From an uncultured Pseudomonadota bacterium (GTDB lineage Bacteria; Myxococcota_A; UBA796; SXON01), in the NCBI GenBank assembly GCA_903844155.1, contig CAIMSU010000182.1, positions 1 through 39,764 on the forward strand: a stretch of 39,764 nucleotides of DNA. Reading direction: 5' to 3'. The notes beneath the pieces are model-generated. The model had not been told where the DNA came from. It was given only the letters and a program-made list of their open reading frames with translations, and searched no databases. The number at the start of each line of letters is the position of its first letter. Position 1 is the stretch's first letter. Both the position numbers and the translations under genes were made by a program. This document shows positions 6,909-15,261 of the stretch, piece after piece.

Positions 6909-8149
6909 AGGTTCTGTTCCGCCACGGACTGCCCGACACACGTCACCGCGCTGATGTCCGTGTTCGGGTTGGCAAAGCCCCCGCAGAAGTCGGCGTCGAG
7001 ATAGGTGGCGACCCCATTGTTGTAGACGCAGTTTCCGTTGAAGGCAGCGGTCAACACCGGGTCTTCGCAGCCGTCCCAGATGATGTCGGGGAGCGGTCGG
7101 GGGGACGCGAGCAGCGACGCCAGGAGCGGGTCCGGGGCGGTGCCGTTGTTCAGGAACCGGTTCTCGTGGACGTAATTTCCGGCGGCGTAGGCGTTGTAGT
7201 TGGGATCGTCGTAGCTCCCGAGGAACGCCTCGATGTACGAGAGGATAAACACCCCCGCCGAGCCGTTGTCATTCAGGTTGTTCCCGGTCACCTCGTTGCT
7301 GTCGGACGCGAGCACGACCACGCCGATCCCCTGCGGCACGTTGCTGACAATGCTGCCGGGCGAGCCAAAGTTGGGCGTGTTGTTCATCTCGGAGGTGTTG
7401 CCGGTCACGAGTGTTCGCTTCCCGTCGCCGACCTCCAGTCCAGGAAGGTTGAAGACAAGGATGCCGGCGGTGTTATCGTGGGCGTGGTTCTCGGTGACCT
7501 CCGCGTCCGTGGAGTTCTCGATCTCGATGCCGGTGACGTTGTCATACACCTCGTTCCCCTTGACGAGGATGTGTGTCGACTGCCCAACATACACGCCGGC
7601 GTCGCTCGCGCCGTGGATGACGGAGTCCTCGACGCGCACCATGTCGCAGCCGACGGGGTAGATTCCATAGGCCCCGTCTGTCGTGCTTGGAGCGGCCGAC
7701 CAACCTACCTCCACGCCGGACCAGGTCACGTTCTGGACGTCCGTGGCGCGGATGCCGTCGCCGGGCGGGTCCATCACGGTGAAGTCTTTGAACGTCGTGC
7801 CGTCGGCCAGTGTGCTCATGCCCTGCGCGCCGACGGTTTGCGTGGAAAAGTCGAGGATGGTCTGACCGATGCCGGCGCCCTTGATGGTGACGTTGTTGGT
7901 CGTCAGCGAGAGCTCCGACGTCAGCGTCCACGTGCCGGCGGCGAGGCACACAGTGTCGCCCTCGGCGGCAACGATCAGCGCGGTCTGTGCCGCGGTGCCG
8001 GGGTCGGCGCCGGGTTCGACCATCGTCGTGCAGTCGCTCCAGTCCGGCGCGGTGTCGACGGACGAGTCGGGGTTGGAGTAGGCGGGGGTCGGCAGACCGG
8101 TGCAGGCGAGCAGCACGGACAACGGCGCACAGAGCAGGGTGGAACGCAT
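6905..8149 (-). CDS. right-handed parallel beta-helix lipoprotein paired with SO2930 cytochrome
   Basis: 414-aa lipoprotein with a signal peptide ending VLLAC, then a short Asp/Ser linker. From about residue 50 on, the protein is a series of beta-helix coils with repeating Asn/Val/Ile patterns, for example NNVTIKGAG, VRVEDSVIHGASDAGVYVGQ and TGIEIENSTDAEVTENHAHD. This matches the periplasmic or outer-membrane parallel beta-helix family (NosD-like repeats) that is known to occur as a two-gene pair with the SO2930/HNE_0200 cytochrome family. The pair is present here in that arrangement, overlapping by 4 bp. Biochemical role of the pair is not established. REP1 lies in the short upstream interval, so the promoter of this operon may be affected by it. 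Confidence 0.85.
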   Translation of the reverse strand: MRSTLLCAPLSVLLACTGLPTPAYSNPDSSVDTAPDWSDCTTMVEPGADPGTAAQTALIVAAEGDTVCLAAGTWTLTSELSLTTNNVTIKGAGIGQTILDFSTQTVGAQGMSTLADGTTFKDFTVMDPPGDGIRATDVQNVTWSGVEVGWSAAPSTTDGAYGIYPVGCDMVRVEDSVIHGASDAGVYVGQSTHILVKGNEVYDNVTGIEIENSTDAEVTENHAHDNTAGILVFNLPGLEVGDGKRTLVTGNTSEMNNTPNFGSPGSIVSNVPQGIGVVVLASDSNEVTGNNLNDNGSAGVFILSYIEAFLGSYDDPNYNAYAAGNYVHENRFLNNGTAPDPLLASLLASPRPLPDIIWDGCEDPVLTAAFNGNCVYNNGVATYLDADFCGGFANPNTDISAVTCVGQSVAEQNL

Positions 8150-8175
8150 CCGCCGCCACTAACGCCGGCTTCGCC

Positions 8176-8217
8176 CCCCGTCTCAGAAACGCCCTACGCG
8201 ATTCTGAGCCCTGGTCA
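8176..8217 (-). repeat. REP element copy 1
   Basis: 42-bp element whose 27-bp palindromic core (8182-8208) has outer arms CTCAGAA and TTCTGAG. On the minus strand it contains GAATCGCGTAGGGCG and is preceded by TGACC. Immediately beside it on the TGACC side is the small palindrome GGTCA-AAAAA-TGACC (8213-8227). It lies between the RAYT stop and the beta-helix lipoprotein start. Confidence 0.85.
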
Positions 8218-8243
8218 AAAAATGACCGGCCCGATCCCAAATT

Positions 8244-9068
8244 TCAGCGAGTAAAGGCACCGATTGCGGATGCGAGGTGCGTCCGGTCGTCGCAGAATGC
8301 CGGCGAGACGCGGACCTCGTCCGCCCATCGACAGACCGTGGAAGTCTTGGTCCCGAACAGCCGTGCCACGTAGGATGGGGAGCGCATGGTCGTCTGAAGT
8401 ACCGTCCAAACAGCCACTTTTCGATCCTCCTTTGCGCCCCGGCGGGGGTTCAGCAGCGCGCCGATCTGGCAGCCTCGCCGTCGGCCCACGAGGCGCAACG
8501 CCACCTCCACCTCGGGGTCGAGCTCCGGGACGTCCCAGCGGCGCCGGGAACGCAGGTAATCGTGGAAGTCCGCGGCGAACGCGGCGGGACCGCCAAGGTC
8601 GCTGAGGAGCGGCTCGGGGAAGAGCCAGCCTTCCCGTTCGCCGGTGACCCAGGCGCGGAAGCTCGTGCGAGCACCGAAATCGGCCCGCGGGTTGAGGAGC
8701 GGCGACGGATTCGCCGGGATATAGAGGGCGAGTTCGTGAAGGTGGGCGCGTGAAAGCACGCGCTTTCGATAGAACGGGTGGGTGAAGATGGCGCCCACTT
8801 CGCGCGCCCGGGCGTTGGCGCTCCAAGCCACGGGCCCGAGCAGGCGCATCATCCCGTCCGACAGAGTCGGGCAGTCCGCCGACTCCACGGTCATGTGCAG
8901 GTGCGCGCTCATGAACGCGTAGCAATACACGCGGCAGCCGTCGGAAGCGAATGCGGGGAGCCGGCCCCAGAAATCCGCAAAGAAAGCGGGATCGTTGAAG
9001 ACGTGCCGGTCGTGGCCGGCGGTGACGATGACATGATGGACGCACGGCGCCCCTGAATCGGTGAACAT
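8244..9068 (-). CDS. REP-associated tyrosine transposase (RAYT), HUH/Y1 family
   Basis: 274-aa single-strand DNA transposase-like protein of the IS200-related Y1 family. The HUH motif is the H-L-H at residues 56-58 (context FMSAHLHMTVE). The presumed nucleophile is Tyr116 in the segment ELALYIPANPSP, which corresponds to the conserved YI-x-x-NP motif of RAYTs. The C-terminal third holds a helix-turn-helix-like segment around YVARLFGTKTSTVCRWADEVR. Family members cleave and rejoin REP hairpins as ssDNA. ATG start with GAGG 5 nt upstream. The flanking inverted REPs support the assignment strongly. All catalytic elements appear present, so it may be active. Confidence 0.9.
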   Translation of the reverse strand: MFTDSGAPCVHHVIVTAGHDRHVFNDPAFFADFWGRLPAFASDGCRVYCYAFMSAHLHMTVESADCPTLSDGMMRLLGPVAWSANARAREVGAIFTHPFYRKRVLSRAHLHELALYIPANPSPLLNPRADFGARTSFRAWVTGEREGWLFPEPLLSDLGGPAAFAADFHDYLRSRRRWDVPELDPEVEVALRLVGRRRGCQIGALLNPRRGAKEDRKVAVWTVLQTTMRSPSYVARLFGTKTSTVCRWADEVRVSPAFCDDRTHLASAIGAFTR

Positions 9069-9137
9069 TCTGACCTCGGCGACGGTTTAGTCACCCCCCG
9101 CCAACCTGCAATAGCGAGCCCTCATCGCGCCAAAAAA

Positions 9138-9179
9138 TGACCGAGGCTCAGAATCGGGTAGGGCGTTTCTGAGACGGGG
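9138..9179 (+). repeat. REP element copy 2
   Basis: 42-bp element matching copy 1 at 39 of 42 positions in inverted orientation. The core 9147-9173 has arms CTCAGAA and TTCTGAG and contains GAATCGGGTAGGGCG. It lies upstream of the RAYT start and 36 bp before the start of the divergent beta-helix lipoprotein gene, in the position of a shared promoter region. The adjacent sequence includes GCGCCAAAAAATGACC. Confidence 0.87.
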
Positions 9180-9214
9180 CGTTCGCCCCACGCGGACCCG
9201 GCTACGTTCCGGGG

Positions 9215-11164
9215 ATGTTGTGGTTCCTGCTCGCTTGCCGCCCCGGTCCGAATCCCGGCGACAAGGATGTCGGTCCGTTCGACTCCGGGCAGGTCACCGC
9301 CGACACCGCCCCAACCGACACCGGCCCCGCGGACAGCGCCACTCCCGACTCCGGCGACACCGCTTCCGCCGACTCCAAGACCTTCTACCTCGACTGTAGC
9401 GCCCCCACCGATGGCGATGGCTCCTCCGCCTCGCCGTGGAACGCGCTCGACGACGTGAACGCGCACGGCGCCTTCAACCCCGGTCACTCCATCCTCCTCC
9501 GCCGCGGCACCACCTGCACCGGGATGCTCACGCCCGCCGGATCTGGTACAGCAGACGCCCCGATTGCCCTCGACGCCTGGGGTGATGGCGCGCTCCCCGC
9601 CATCGTGGCCCCGCCGGGCGCGGAAGCAGCCATCAAGCTCTACGATCAGCACGGCTGGAGCATCCGCGACCTGGACCTCTCCGGCGGCGACGAGTACGTG
9701 CTCGAGATGACGGGCGGGTGGGCCGGGCCCGCCCTCGCAAACATCACCATCCAGGACCTGCAGGTGCATGATTGCACCGCCCCCGACGGCAATGCCATGA
9801 TCTACGTCTACAACGGCGCGGATGGGTTCAGCGATGTGCTCATCGACGGCATTGAGGCGTGGAATGCCCCAAATGCGGACGCGATCTTCGCTGCGGCGGA
9901 CAACCTGACCATCTCCAACTCGACGTGCCATGACCTCGGCGGGGCCGGCATGTGGGTGGCCGAGAGCCAGGATGTGACGATGGAGGGAAACGTTGTTTGG
10001 AACACAGGATCCGTCGGAAGCGGCATCATCGGCATCTGGGAGTGGACGTGCACGCGCTGCACCGTCCAATACAACGAAGTTCACGACGCGTCTTCCGCCA
10101 ATCACAACGACGGTGGTACCTTCGACGTTGATTACTACAGCCACGACAACACCGTCCAATACAACTACGGGCACGACACGGACGGCTACTGTGTCAGCGT
10201 CTTTGGTGCCGGGGACGGCCCCCGTTCTGCCACCGCAACCTCCAATACCGTGATCCGCTGGAACGTCTGCGCGAACACCGGGCAGGGGCCGGGAAACTAC
10301 GCTGACTACACGCCGGAGGGCAGCATCTACCTGGCGACCTGGAGCGGCGGCTGGTTGGACGGCGTGGCGATCTACAACAACACCTTCTTCGCCAGCCCGA
10401 CCGCCGCAGTCGGAGTCCTGGACGAGACCGGGTGGCCGACGGTCAAGTTCGATGGTACAAACCCGGATATCTTCGCGAACAACCTGATCTGGTCCGACAC
10501 GCCGCTGATGGTTTCGACAACACGGGGCTCGCCGATGGTCCTTGACCACAACCTCTACTGGTATACCGGCGGCGATCCGACGTTTTCCTGGGAGGGGACC
10601 GAAGTGGCGGGGCTCGCTGCGTGGCAGGCGCTTAGCGGCCAGGATTCGCACAGCGTCGTGGCCGATCCGCTCCTGGGCGATGCCGGCTACCATGACGATG
10701 GGCTGCCGTCGGCGCAGGTGACCCCTGCGGCTGATGGTCCGGGGGTGGACGCGGGCGAGGTGGTCTCGGCGGACATGGGTGGCGTAGATTTTCTGGGGAC
10801 GCCCGTGCCGCAGGGATCTGCCTACGACATCGGCGCCGTCGAGCTACCCGTGTCTTCCGCCCGCGGGACCCGCGTCCTGGCGTTCGTGGGCCCGCCCCCC
10901 GCGCTTGGACCCGATCGGTCGCGAACCGAGGCGGTCACGATCACGAGCCTGGCGCTGCAGCACCAAGGCGTCCGGCTGATCGACGAGGGCGCCCGTCTAC
11001 CGCCGGGTGTGGTGGGCGAGCAGGACCGGGACAGCGAGATCGCGCGCGCGTGGGGCGTAACGGTGTTCCCGACGGTGATCCTGACGGATGACGATGGCGT
11101 GGTGCTTCGACGGTGGAATGGGTTCGTGCCGGCGGCGGGGCTCGGCCCCTCGCTGTCACGCTGA
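9215..11164 (+). CDS. right-handed beta-helix lipoprotein with thioredoxin-like tail
   Basis: 649-aa exported protein with an extremely short lipoprotein signal (MLWFLLAC), then a 45-residue Asp/Thr/Ser/Pro linker. Residues about 55-545 form a long parallel beta-helix with coils such as HGWSIRDLDLSGGDEYVLEM, LTISNSTCHDLGGAGMWVAE and CTVQYNEVHDASSANHNDGG. It closes with the YDIGAVELP end-cap common in polysaccharide-lyase-like or choice-of-anchor proteins. The last 100 residues differ: a VLAFVGPPP strand, then SEIARAWGVTVFPTVILTDDDGVV, resembling a thioredoxin fold without a CxxC. Catalysis on a polysaccharide is possible but no active site is evident. Its stop overlaps the glycosyltransferase start as TGATG. 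Substrate unknown. Confidence 0.8.
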   Translation: MLWFLLACRPGPNPGDKDVGPFDSGQVTADTAPTDTGPADSATPDSGDTASADSKTFYLDCSAPTDGDGSSASPWNALDDVNAHGAFNPGHSILLRRGTTCTGMLTPAGSGTADAPIALDAWGDGALPAIVAPPGAEAAIKLYDQHGWSIRDLDLSGGDEYVLEMTGGWAGPALANITIQDLQVHDCTAPDGNAMIYVYNGADGFSDVLIDGIEAWNAPNADAIFAAADNLTISNSTCHDLGGAGMWVAESQDVTMEGNVVWNTGSVGSGIIGIWEWTCTRCTVQYNEVHDASSANHNDGGTFDVDYYSHDNTVQYNYGHDTDGYCVSVFGAGDGPRSATATSNTVIRWNVCANTGQGPGNYADYTPEGSIYLATWSGGWLDGVAIYNNTFFASPTAAVGVLDETGWPTVKFDGTNPDIFANNLIWSDTPLMVSTTRGSPMVLDHNLYWYTGGDPTFSWEGTEVAGLAAWQALSGQDSHSVVADPLLGDAGYHDDGLPSAQVTPAADGPGVDAGEVVSADMGGVDFLGTPVPQGSAYDIGAVELPVSSARGTRVLAFVGPPPALGPDRSRTEAVTITSLALQHQGVRLIDEGARLPPGVVGEQDRDSEIARAWGVTVFPTVILTDDDGVVLRRWNGFVPAAGLGPSLSR

Positions 11165-12333
11165 TGCTCGTCGCGTGCGCGCTCATCGCGCTGTTCTGGG
11201 TCGCCGTCGCGTTGAAGGTGGGCAGGAGCAAGGCCGAGGCGCGCTGGCGGCTCGCACCCGATGCGCCGGTGCTCGCTGGCCTGCCCCGCCTGACCGTCGT
11301 GATCCCTGCCCGGAACGAGGCCACCAACATCGCGCCCTGCCTCGCAGCCCTACGAGCGTCTGACCACCCCAATTTCGATGTCCTCGTCATCGACGACGGC
11401 TCGACGGACGGGACCTCCGGGCTCGCGCGCGCCGGCGGCGCCCGGGTGATCAGCGGGGGCGGCGAGCCCATCCCGCCGGGCTGGAAGGGCAAGCCGTGGG
11501 CGCTGGAACGCGCGACCCGTCCCGACGCCCTGGCGCCGACTGGTGAACCCGCGCCCTGGCTGCTCTTCCTCGACGCGGACGTTCGGGTGCACCCCGCCGC
11601 GCTCTCCCGCGCGCATAGCCGCGCGATCGCCGACAACGTCGCATTCCTGTCCGGCTTTGGCAGGCTCGAGATGGTCGGGTTCTGGGAGAAAGTGATCCAG
11701 CCCTCCGTCGGCGGCCTGATCATCGCCGGCAACGACCTCGACAAGGTCAACGACCCCGACCGTGCCGACGCCGTCATCGCCAACGGCCAGTTCATCCTGG
11801 TTCGTCGCGATGCGTACGACACGGTCGGGCGACATGCCTCGGTCAAGGCCGACATCCTGGATGACGTGGGGTTGGCGCGCGCGTTCGTCGCCAAGGGGTT
11901 TGCCATCCGGGTGCTGTTCATGCGGGAGCTGTTCTCCTGCCGGATGTACACCAGCTTTTCGGAGCTGTGGCAGGGCTGGACGAAGAACCTCTACGCCGGT
12001 ATGCGGTATTCCGTCGTCGTCCCGGTCGTCCTCTCGCAATTCGTGTTGTTTGAGTTCGTCCTTCCCTATTTCCTGCCCATCGTTGCGTTCGTGCGGGGCG
12101 ACGCCGTCGGACTCGCTGCGTCCCTCGGTGTGCTTCTCCTGATCCACGCCGTGCGCTTGTGGATGGACGGGATCTTCGGCCAGGACCGCCGGTTTGGCCT
12201 CCTGCAGCCGCTTGGCGCCCTCCTGCTCGTCGGCCTGCTGCTCGACTCCGTACGCCGCTCCCGGCTCGGGCAGGTGTCGTGGAAGGGGCGCACGTACAGC
12301 GTCGGTCGCGCGGACGAGACCAGGGAGGCGTGA
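11164..12333 (+). CDS. membrane family-2 glycosyltransferase
   Basis: 389-aa GT2 enzyme, probably adding a sugar to a lipid or polyol at the cytoplasmic face. An N-terminal membrane helix precedes the GT-A domain, which opens with RLTVVIPARNEATNI and has the nucleotide-binding VIDDGSTDGT. It also has the metal-binding LFLDADVRV and a later block KADILDDVGLARAF, resembling the ED-containing acceptor region. Two or three C-terminal hydrophobic helices anchor it. Overall layout resembles hopanoid- or carotenoid-associated HpnB/CrtQ-type transferases. The ATG at 11164 overlaps the preceding stop as TGATG; a longer reading from 11113 would overlap the previous gene by 52 bp and is less likely. Co-expression with the beta-helix lipoprotein suggests a cell-surface glycan role. 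Confidence 0.85.
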   Translation: MLVACALIALFWVAVALKVGRSKAEARWRLAPDAPVLAGLPRLTVVIPARNEATNIAPCLAALRASDHPNFDVLVIDDGSTDGTSGLARAGGARVISGGGEPIPPGWKGKPWALERATRPDALAPTGEPAPWLLFLDADVRVHPAALSRAHSRAIADNVAFLSGFGRLEMVGFWEKVIQPSVGGLIIAGNDLDKVNDPDRADAVIANGQFILVRRDAYDTVGRHASVKADILDDVGLARAFVAKGFAIRVLFMRELFSCRMYTSFSELWQGWTKNLYAGMRYSVVVPVVLSQFVLFEFVLPYFLPIVAFVRGDAVGLAASLGVLLLIHAVRLWMDGIFGQDRRFGLLQPLGALLLVGLLLDSVRRSRLGQVSWKGRTYSVGRADETREA

Positions 12334-12335
12334 CG

Positions 12336-13319
12336 TCAGGGCGTTCGGTGCACCGGCTCCGCCCCGAGCACCACCTGCACCGGCTTCAGCCCCGCAATGG
12401 AGCGTTCGTGGCCCGGAACCCGAAGCTCCATCGCCGTGCTGGACCCGCCGTCAAACCCCATCGCGTCGACGCAGCCGAGGCCGCCGAGGATGACGCCAAG
12501 CTCGGAGATCCGCAGGCCGTTGGTCACTGAGTCGGTGACGAGGATCACCAGCCTGCCTTCGCGATCGGTGCACGCGGCCGTGCGACGGTCGACGCTGTAG
12601 ACGTCGAACCCCCGGCCACCCGAACGGATGTAGTTGTACAGCTTGCCGTCCTCCATGATCGCTGGGAACCCCTGGAACGCTGCCCAGGGCGCGCCGATCG
12701 CAGCCAATTTTTCGTTTTTTATGCAGGCGGGGCCGCCTCGCGTGTCCATCAGGAAGTGCGCTGCTCTCCGCGAGGCCTGCCGATGTCGAACCTTCCCATC
12801 CTGCACCACCAGCCCGATCGGCCCTTCGTCCGAGAAGAAGCTGGCGTTCACGGCGAACGTCAGGTCGAACGTGTCCGCAAACTCCGCGACCGTGTGTTCG
12901 GCCCAGTCCGGGTAGCCGACAACGCGGAAGGCCCAGAACGAGGGGTCAAAGCGCGTCAGCGCAACGTCGATGGTCTGGGGATGCGGTGGACGGGCGAAGC
13001 GAAGGTCGGCGGTCTCCAGCCCGGGCACCACCTGTCGCCAGTCAGGGTTGAGAAACGCAGTGTCTTCCGACCACGTCAGCCTGTCGGCGTCCGCGCGGGC
13101 GACGGCATGCCAGTCGCCCGCGGCGTCCGCCCATTGCAGCGTGCCCATCCCCGCGAGCCGTTGTCCGGCGCGATGCAAGCCCTCCAACAGCGGTTGGGAC
13201 TCCAGCAACACGAGGCCCACGAGCCCGACCATGCCGGCGACGACCGCGAGCCACGCCCGTCGACCCCTCGGCTGATCCTGCCCTTTCGGCGGATCTTGCG
13301 GCGTCGACTCCAGGCTCAC
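12336..13319 (-). CDS. NAGPA-type phosphodiester glycosidase-domain protein
   Basis: 327-aa GTG-start protein with one N-terminal membrane helix (residues about 22-40), placing the rest outside the cytoplasm. The C-terminal 210 residues match the NAGPA/DUF2233 fold. Features are FAVNASFFSDEGPIGLVVQDG, the strand LVILVTDSVTNGL, and the diagnostic C-terminal motif GFDGGSSTAMEL. Characterised family members hydrolyse sugar phosphodiesters or cleave peptidoglycan- or teichoic-like glycosidic bonds. Substrate here is unknown. The gene converges with the GT2 gene (2-bp gap) and is divergent from the alkaline-phosphatase-superfamily gene. Confidence 0.87.
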   Translation of the reverse strand: MSLESTPQDPPKGQDQPRGRRAWLAVVAGMVGLVGLVLLESQPLLEGLHRAGQRLAGMGTLQWADAAGDWHAVARADADRLTWSEDTAFLNPDWRQVVPGLETADLRFARPPHPQTIDVALTRFDPSFWAFRVVGYPDWAEHTVAEFADTFDLTFAVNASFFSDEGPIGLVVQDGKVRHRQASRRAAHFLMDTRGGPACIKNEKLAAIGAPWAAFQGFPAIMEDGKLYNYIRSGGRGFDVYSVDRRTAACTDREGRLVILVTDSVTNGLRISELGVILGGLGCVDAMGFDGGSSTAMELRVPGHERSIAGLKPVQVVLGAEPVHRTP

Positions 13320-13411
13320 GCGCGTCCGCCTGCGCCTGGCCCCGGGTGGACCCCCTCCCGAGAAGAGGCTAAACCCACGCTGCCCCGAACGGGCGGCGAA
13401 AAGGAACGCGA

Positions 13412-14779
13412 ATGACCGGCTCCGTCTCCACCCGCCCGAAGAACATCGTTGTTCTCGTGGCTGACTCGCTGCGGTACGATTCGGTGCACCCGGACGGGCT
13501 GCCGGTGGGCCTCGCGTATACAGCCGCGAACGCCACGCGTTTCACCCAGGCGCGATCCGGAGGGTGCTGGACGTTGCCCGCGACCGCGAGCCTGTTCACC
13601 GGCCTGATGCCGCACGAGCACGGCGCGGACACCCACTCGCGCGGACTGCGCGCGGGCGTCCCCACGCTCGCCGCCATTCTCAAGGAGCACGGCTACTCCA
13701 CCCACCAGATCACCGCGAACGTCGCCACCACCGAGGTGTTCGGCCTGGACGCCGGGTTCGACGAGATCTACCGCATCTGGAAAGAGGTGCCGGCGGTCCA
13801 CCGGAAGATCCACGAGGTGATGGTCCTCATCGGAAAACCGAGGTTGCGCACGAAGATCCTGAGCACGGACTTCGTGACCGGCAAGCTCTCGGAGGATCTC
13901 GAAGCCTCCAAGGTCTGGCTCCAAAGCACGGTCGATGCGGTCTTCCAGCGCGCCCGCGAGACGCTTTCGAAGAACAGCGCGGCAGGAAAGGGGAGCTTCC
14001 TCTTCCTGAACCTGATGGAGACCCATTTTCCGTACCACGTCTCGCCGACTTTTGAGACCACCTCCGAGGGGCTGTTCGACAAGCTCCGCGAGGTCGTCGC
14101 GCTCTACCACCTCGTCAACCAGACCTGGTTGACGCGCGAGCGAAACCCCATCGCCGACCGGCAGATGGCCGTGCTCCGCGACCGCCAGAAGGCCGCGTGG
14201 CGGTTCATCGCCGGCCGCGTCGACGCGTTCATCCGCGAGCTGCGCGAACGGGGCGACACGCTCGTGGTGTTCGGCTCCGATCACGGGGATTGTTTTGGGG
14301 AGCAGGGCTGGTCGTACCACTTCAGCAATGTAGCGGACGCAGGCAACCGCGTGCCGCTCTACTGGCTGCGCGCCGATGGCGACGGGGCCGGCGTGGTCGT
14401 CGACATGCCGGTCAGCGCCCGGGACGTGTTCCACGGCATCCTCCAGGAAGTGGGCGACGCGCGCGGCCATCACCACATCACCGCGGAGCCCGACCGCAGC
14501 CTGCCTGTCATGCAATCGTCCTGGTACAACAACCAGGGCAAGACGCTTGAGCGTTTTCGTTACGACCAGATCGCGTTTGTGGAGGGACAGACCCGGTTCC
14601 TGAACAGGCAGGGCGGCTGGTGGACGGCGCCCGTGGCGACGGTCGGGCCGGAGCCGGTGTTCGTGAGGATGCCCGTCGGGGTCGACCCGGTCGAGGACGC
14701 CGTCGCGCCTGAGCGGCGGGCCGCGTTGCACGCGACGATCCGCGCGTTCCGGGCGTTTGCGGACGAGCATGGGGGCTAG
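13412..14779 (+). CDS. alkaline phosphatase superfamily hydrolase (sulfatase-like, Thr nucleophile)
   Basis: 455-aa protein of the sulfatase/phosphodiesterase branch. It has the N-terminal strand NIVVLVADSLRYD with metal ligand Asp18, the nucleophile helix region CWTLPATASLFTG (residues 52-64), and the late metal site VVFGSDHGDCFGE. True sulfatases carry Cys/Ser-x-Pro-x-Arg. Here the position aligned to that Cys is Thr54 (T-L-P-A-T), as in phosphatases, phosphodiesterases and phosphoglycerol transferases, and Arg is absent. No signal peptide or membrane anchor is visible. AAGGA lies 6 nt before the ATG. A phosphoester or phosphodiester substrate is more likely than a sulfate ester. Confidence 0.82.
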   Translation: MTGSVSTRPKNIVVLVADSLRYDSVHPDGLPVGLAYTAANATRFTQARSGGCWTLPATASLFTGLMPHEHGADTHSRGLRAGVPTLAAILKEHGYSTHQITANVATTEVFGLDAGFDEIYRIWKEVPAVHRKIHEVMVLIGKPRLRTKILSTDFVTGKLSEDLEASKVWLQSTVDAVFQRARETLSKNSAAGKGSFLFLNLMETHFPYHVSPTFETTSEGLFDKLREVVALYHLVNQTWLTRERNPIADRQMAVLRDRQKAAWRFIAGRVDAFIRELRERGDTLVVFGSDHGDCFGEQGWSYHFSNVADAGNRVPLYWLRADGDGAGVVVDMPVSARDVFHGILQEVGDARGHHHITAEPDRSLPVMQSSWYNNQGKTLERFRYDQIAFVEGQTRFLNRQGGWWTAPVATVGPEPVFVRMPVGVDPVEDAVAPERRAALHATIRAFRAFADEHGG

Positions 14780-15173
14780 CGTGCTCGTCTGGCTGATCGC
14801 CTGTTCGGGCCCGAAGGCGGCCGACACGAGCCCCCACGACAGCGCGGACCCGACCGTGGCGCCGGTCGTCACGGCGGTCACCAGCGTGACGTGTGCGGTG
14901 CTCGAATCGGCGGGTGAGACGTGGAACATGGCGTTGACCGTGGACGATCCCCAGGGCGCCAACACGGTGAACGGCGGGAGCGTCAACGTTCTGGATACGA
15001 GCCAGCACGCACTCGCGTCGTATGCGCTCGCCTGCGACAACGGCGCCTGCGCAGGCACTTTTCGGGCTTCGTACGACAACATCGGGTGCAGCCTGGAGGG
15101 CAGCGTCACGCTGGAATTCGTCGTGACCGACGCCGATGGGCACCTCTCCGAGCCGTTCGAGTACCCGACGTAG
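14769..15173 (+). CDS. small hypothetical lipoprotein, 134 aa
   Basis: Starts at an ATG 11 bp inside the end of the preceding gene. The short signal peptide MGASVLVWLIAC has lipobox LIAC and is followed by an Asp/Thr/Ser linker, like other lipoproteins here. The mature part, about 100 residues, looks like one immunoglobulin-like beta-sandwich, with strands such as TWNMALTVDDPQGA and GSVTLEFVVTDADGH and four cysteines that could form two disulfides. No family was identified. An ATG four codons earlier is possible but spoils the compact signal peptide. Confidence 0.7.
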   Translation: MGASVLVWLIACSGPKAADTSPHDSADPTVAPVVTAVTSVTCAVLESAGETWNMALTVDDPQGANTVNGGSVNVLDTSQHALASYALACDNGACAGTFRASYDNIGCSLEGSVTLEFVVTDADGHLSEPFEYPT

Positions 15174-15225
15174 CTGCGGGAGGCGGCGGCTACGTCAAAC
15201 TCCCGTCGCTGCGCGTGCGTTTGTC

Positions 15226-15254
15226 TTGCCCCGTCCTCATCTGGCACTTACAAT
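15226..15254 (+). promoter_or_regulatory. putative clpX promoter
   Basis: TTGCCC (15226-15231) and TACAAT (15249-15254) are separated by 17 bp. The -10 has 5 of 6 consensus bases and the -35 matches at TTG plus one further base. Transcription would start near 15261, right before the hairpin at 15262-15285. A housekeeping promoter for clpX and possibly the genes behind it. Confidence 0.6.
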
Positions 15255-15261
15255 ATGCGCT

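Larger units (their letters stand above)
8176..9179. mobile_element. RAYT-REP unit: HUH transposase bracketed by inverted REPs
   Basis: A REP-associated tyrosine transposase gene sits between two 42-bp palindromic elements in opposite orientation (8176-8217 and 9138-9179), which match at 39 of 42 positions. This is the standard arrangement of RAYT loci, where the transposase is flanked by REPs it can process. RAYT genes are usually single-copy and domesticated rather than freely jumping. A third diverged REP occurs 22 kb away in a coding region, suggesting past dispersal. Confidence 0.85.

Noticed and set aside
13316-15247. Open frame of 643 codons antisense to the alkaline-phosphatase-superfamily gene
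   Set aside because: Low-complexity, Arg/Pro/His-rich, conflicts with two well-supported plus-strand genes.
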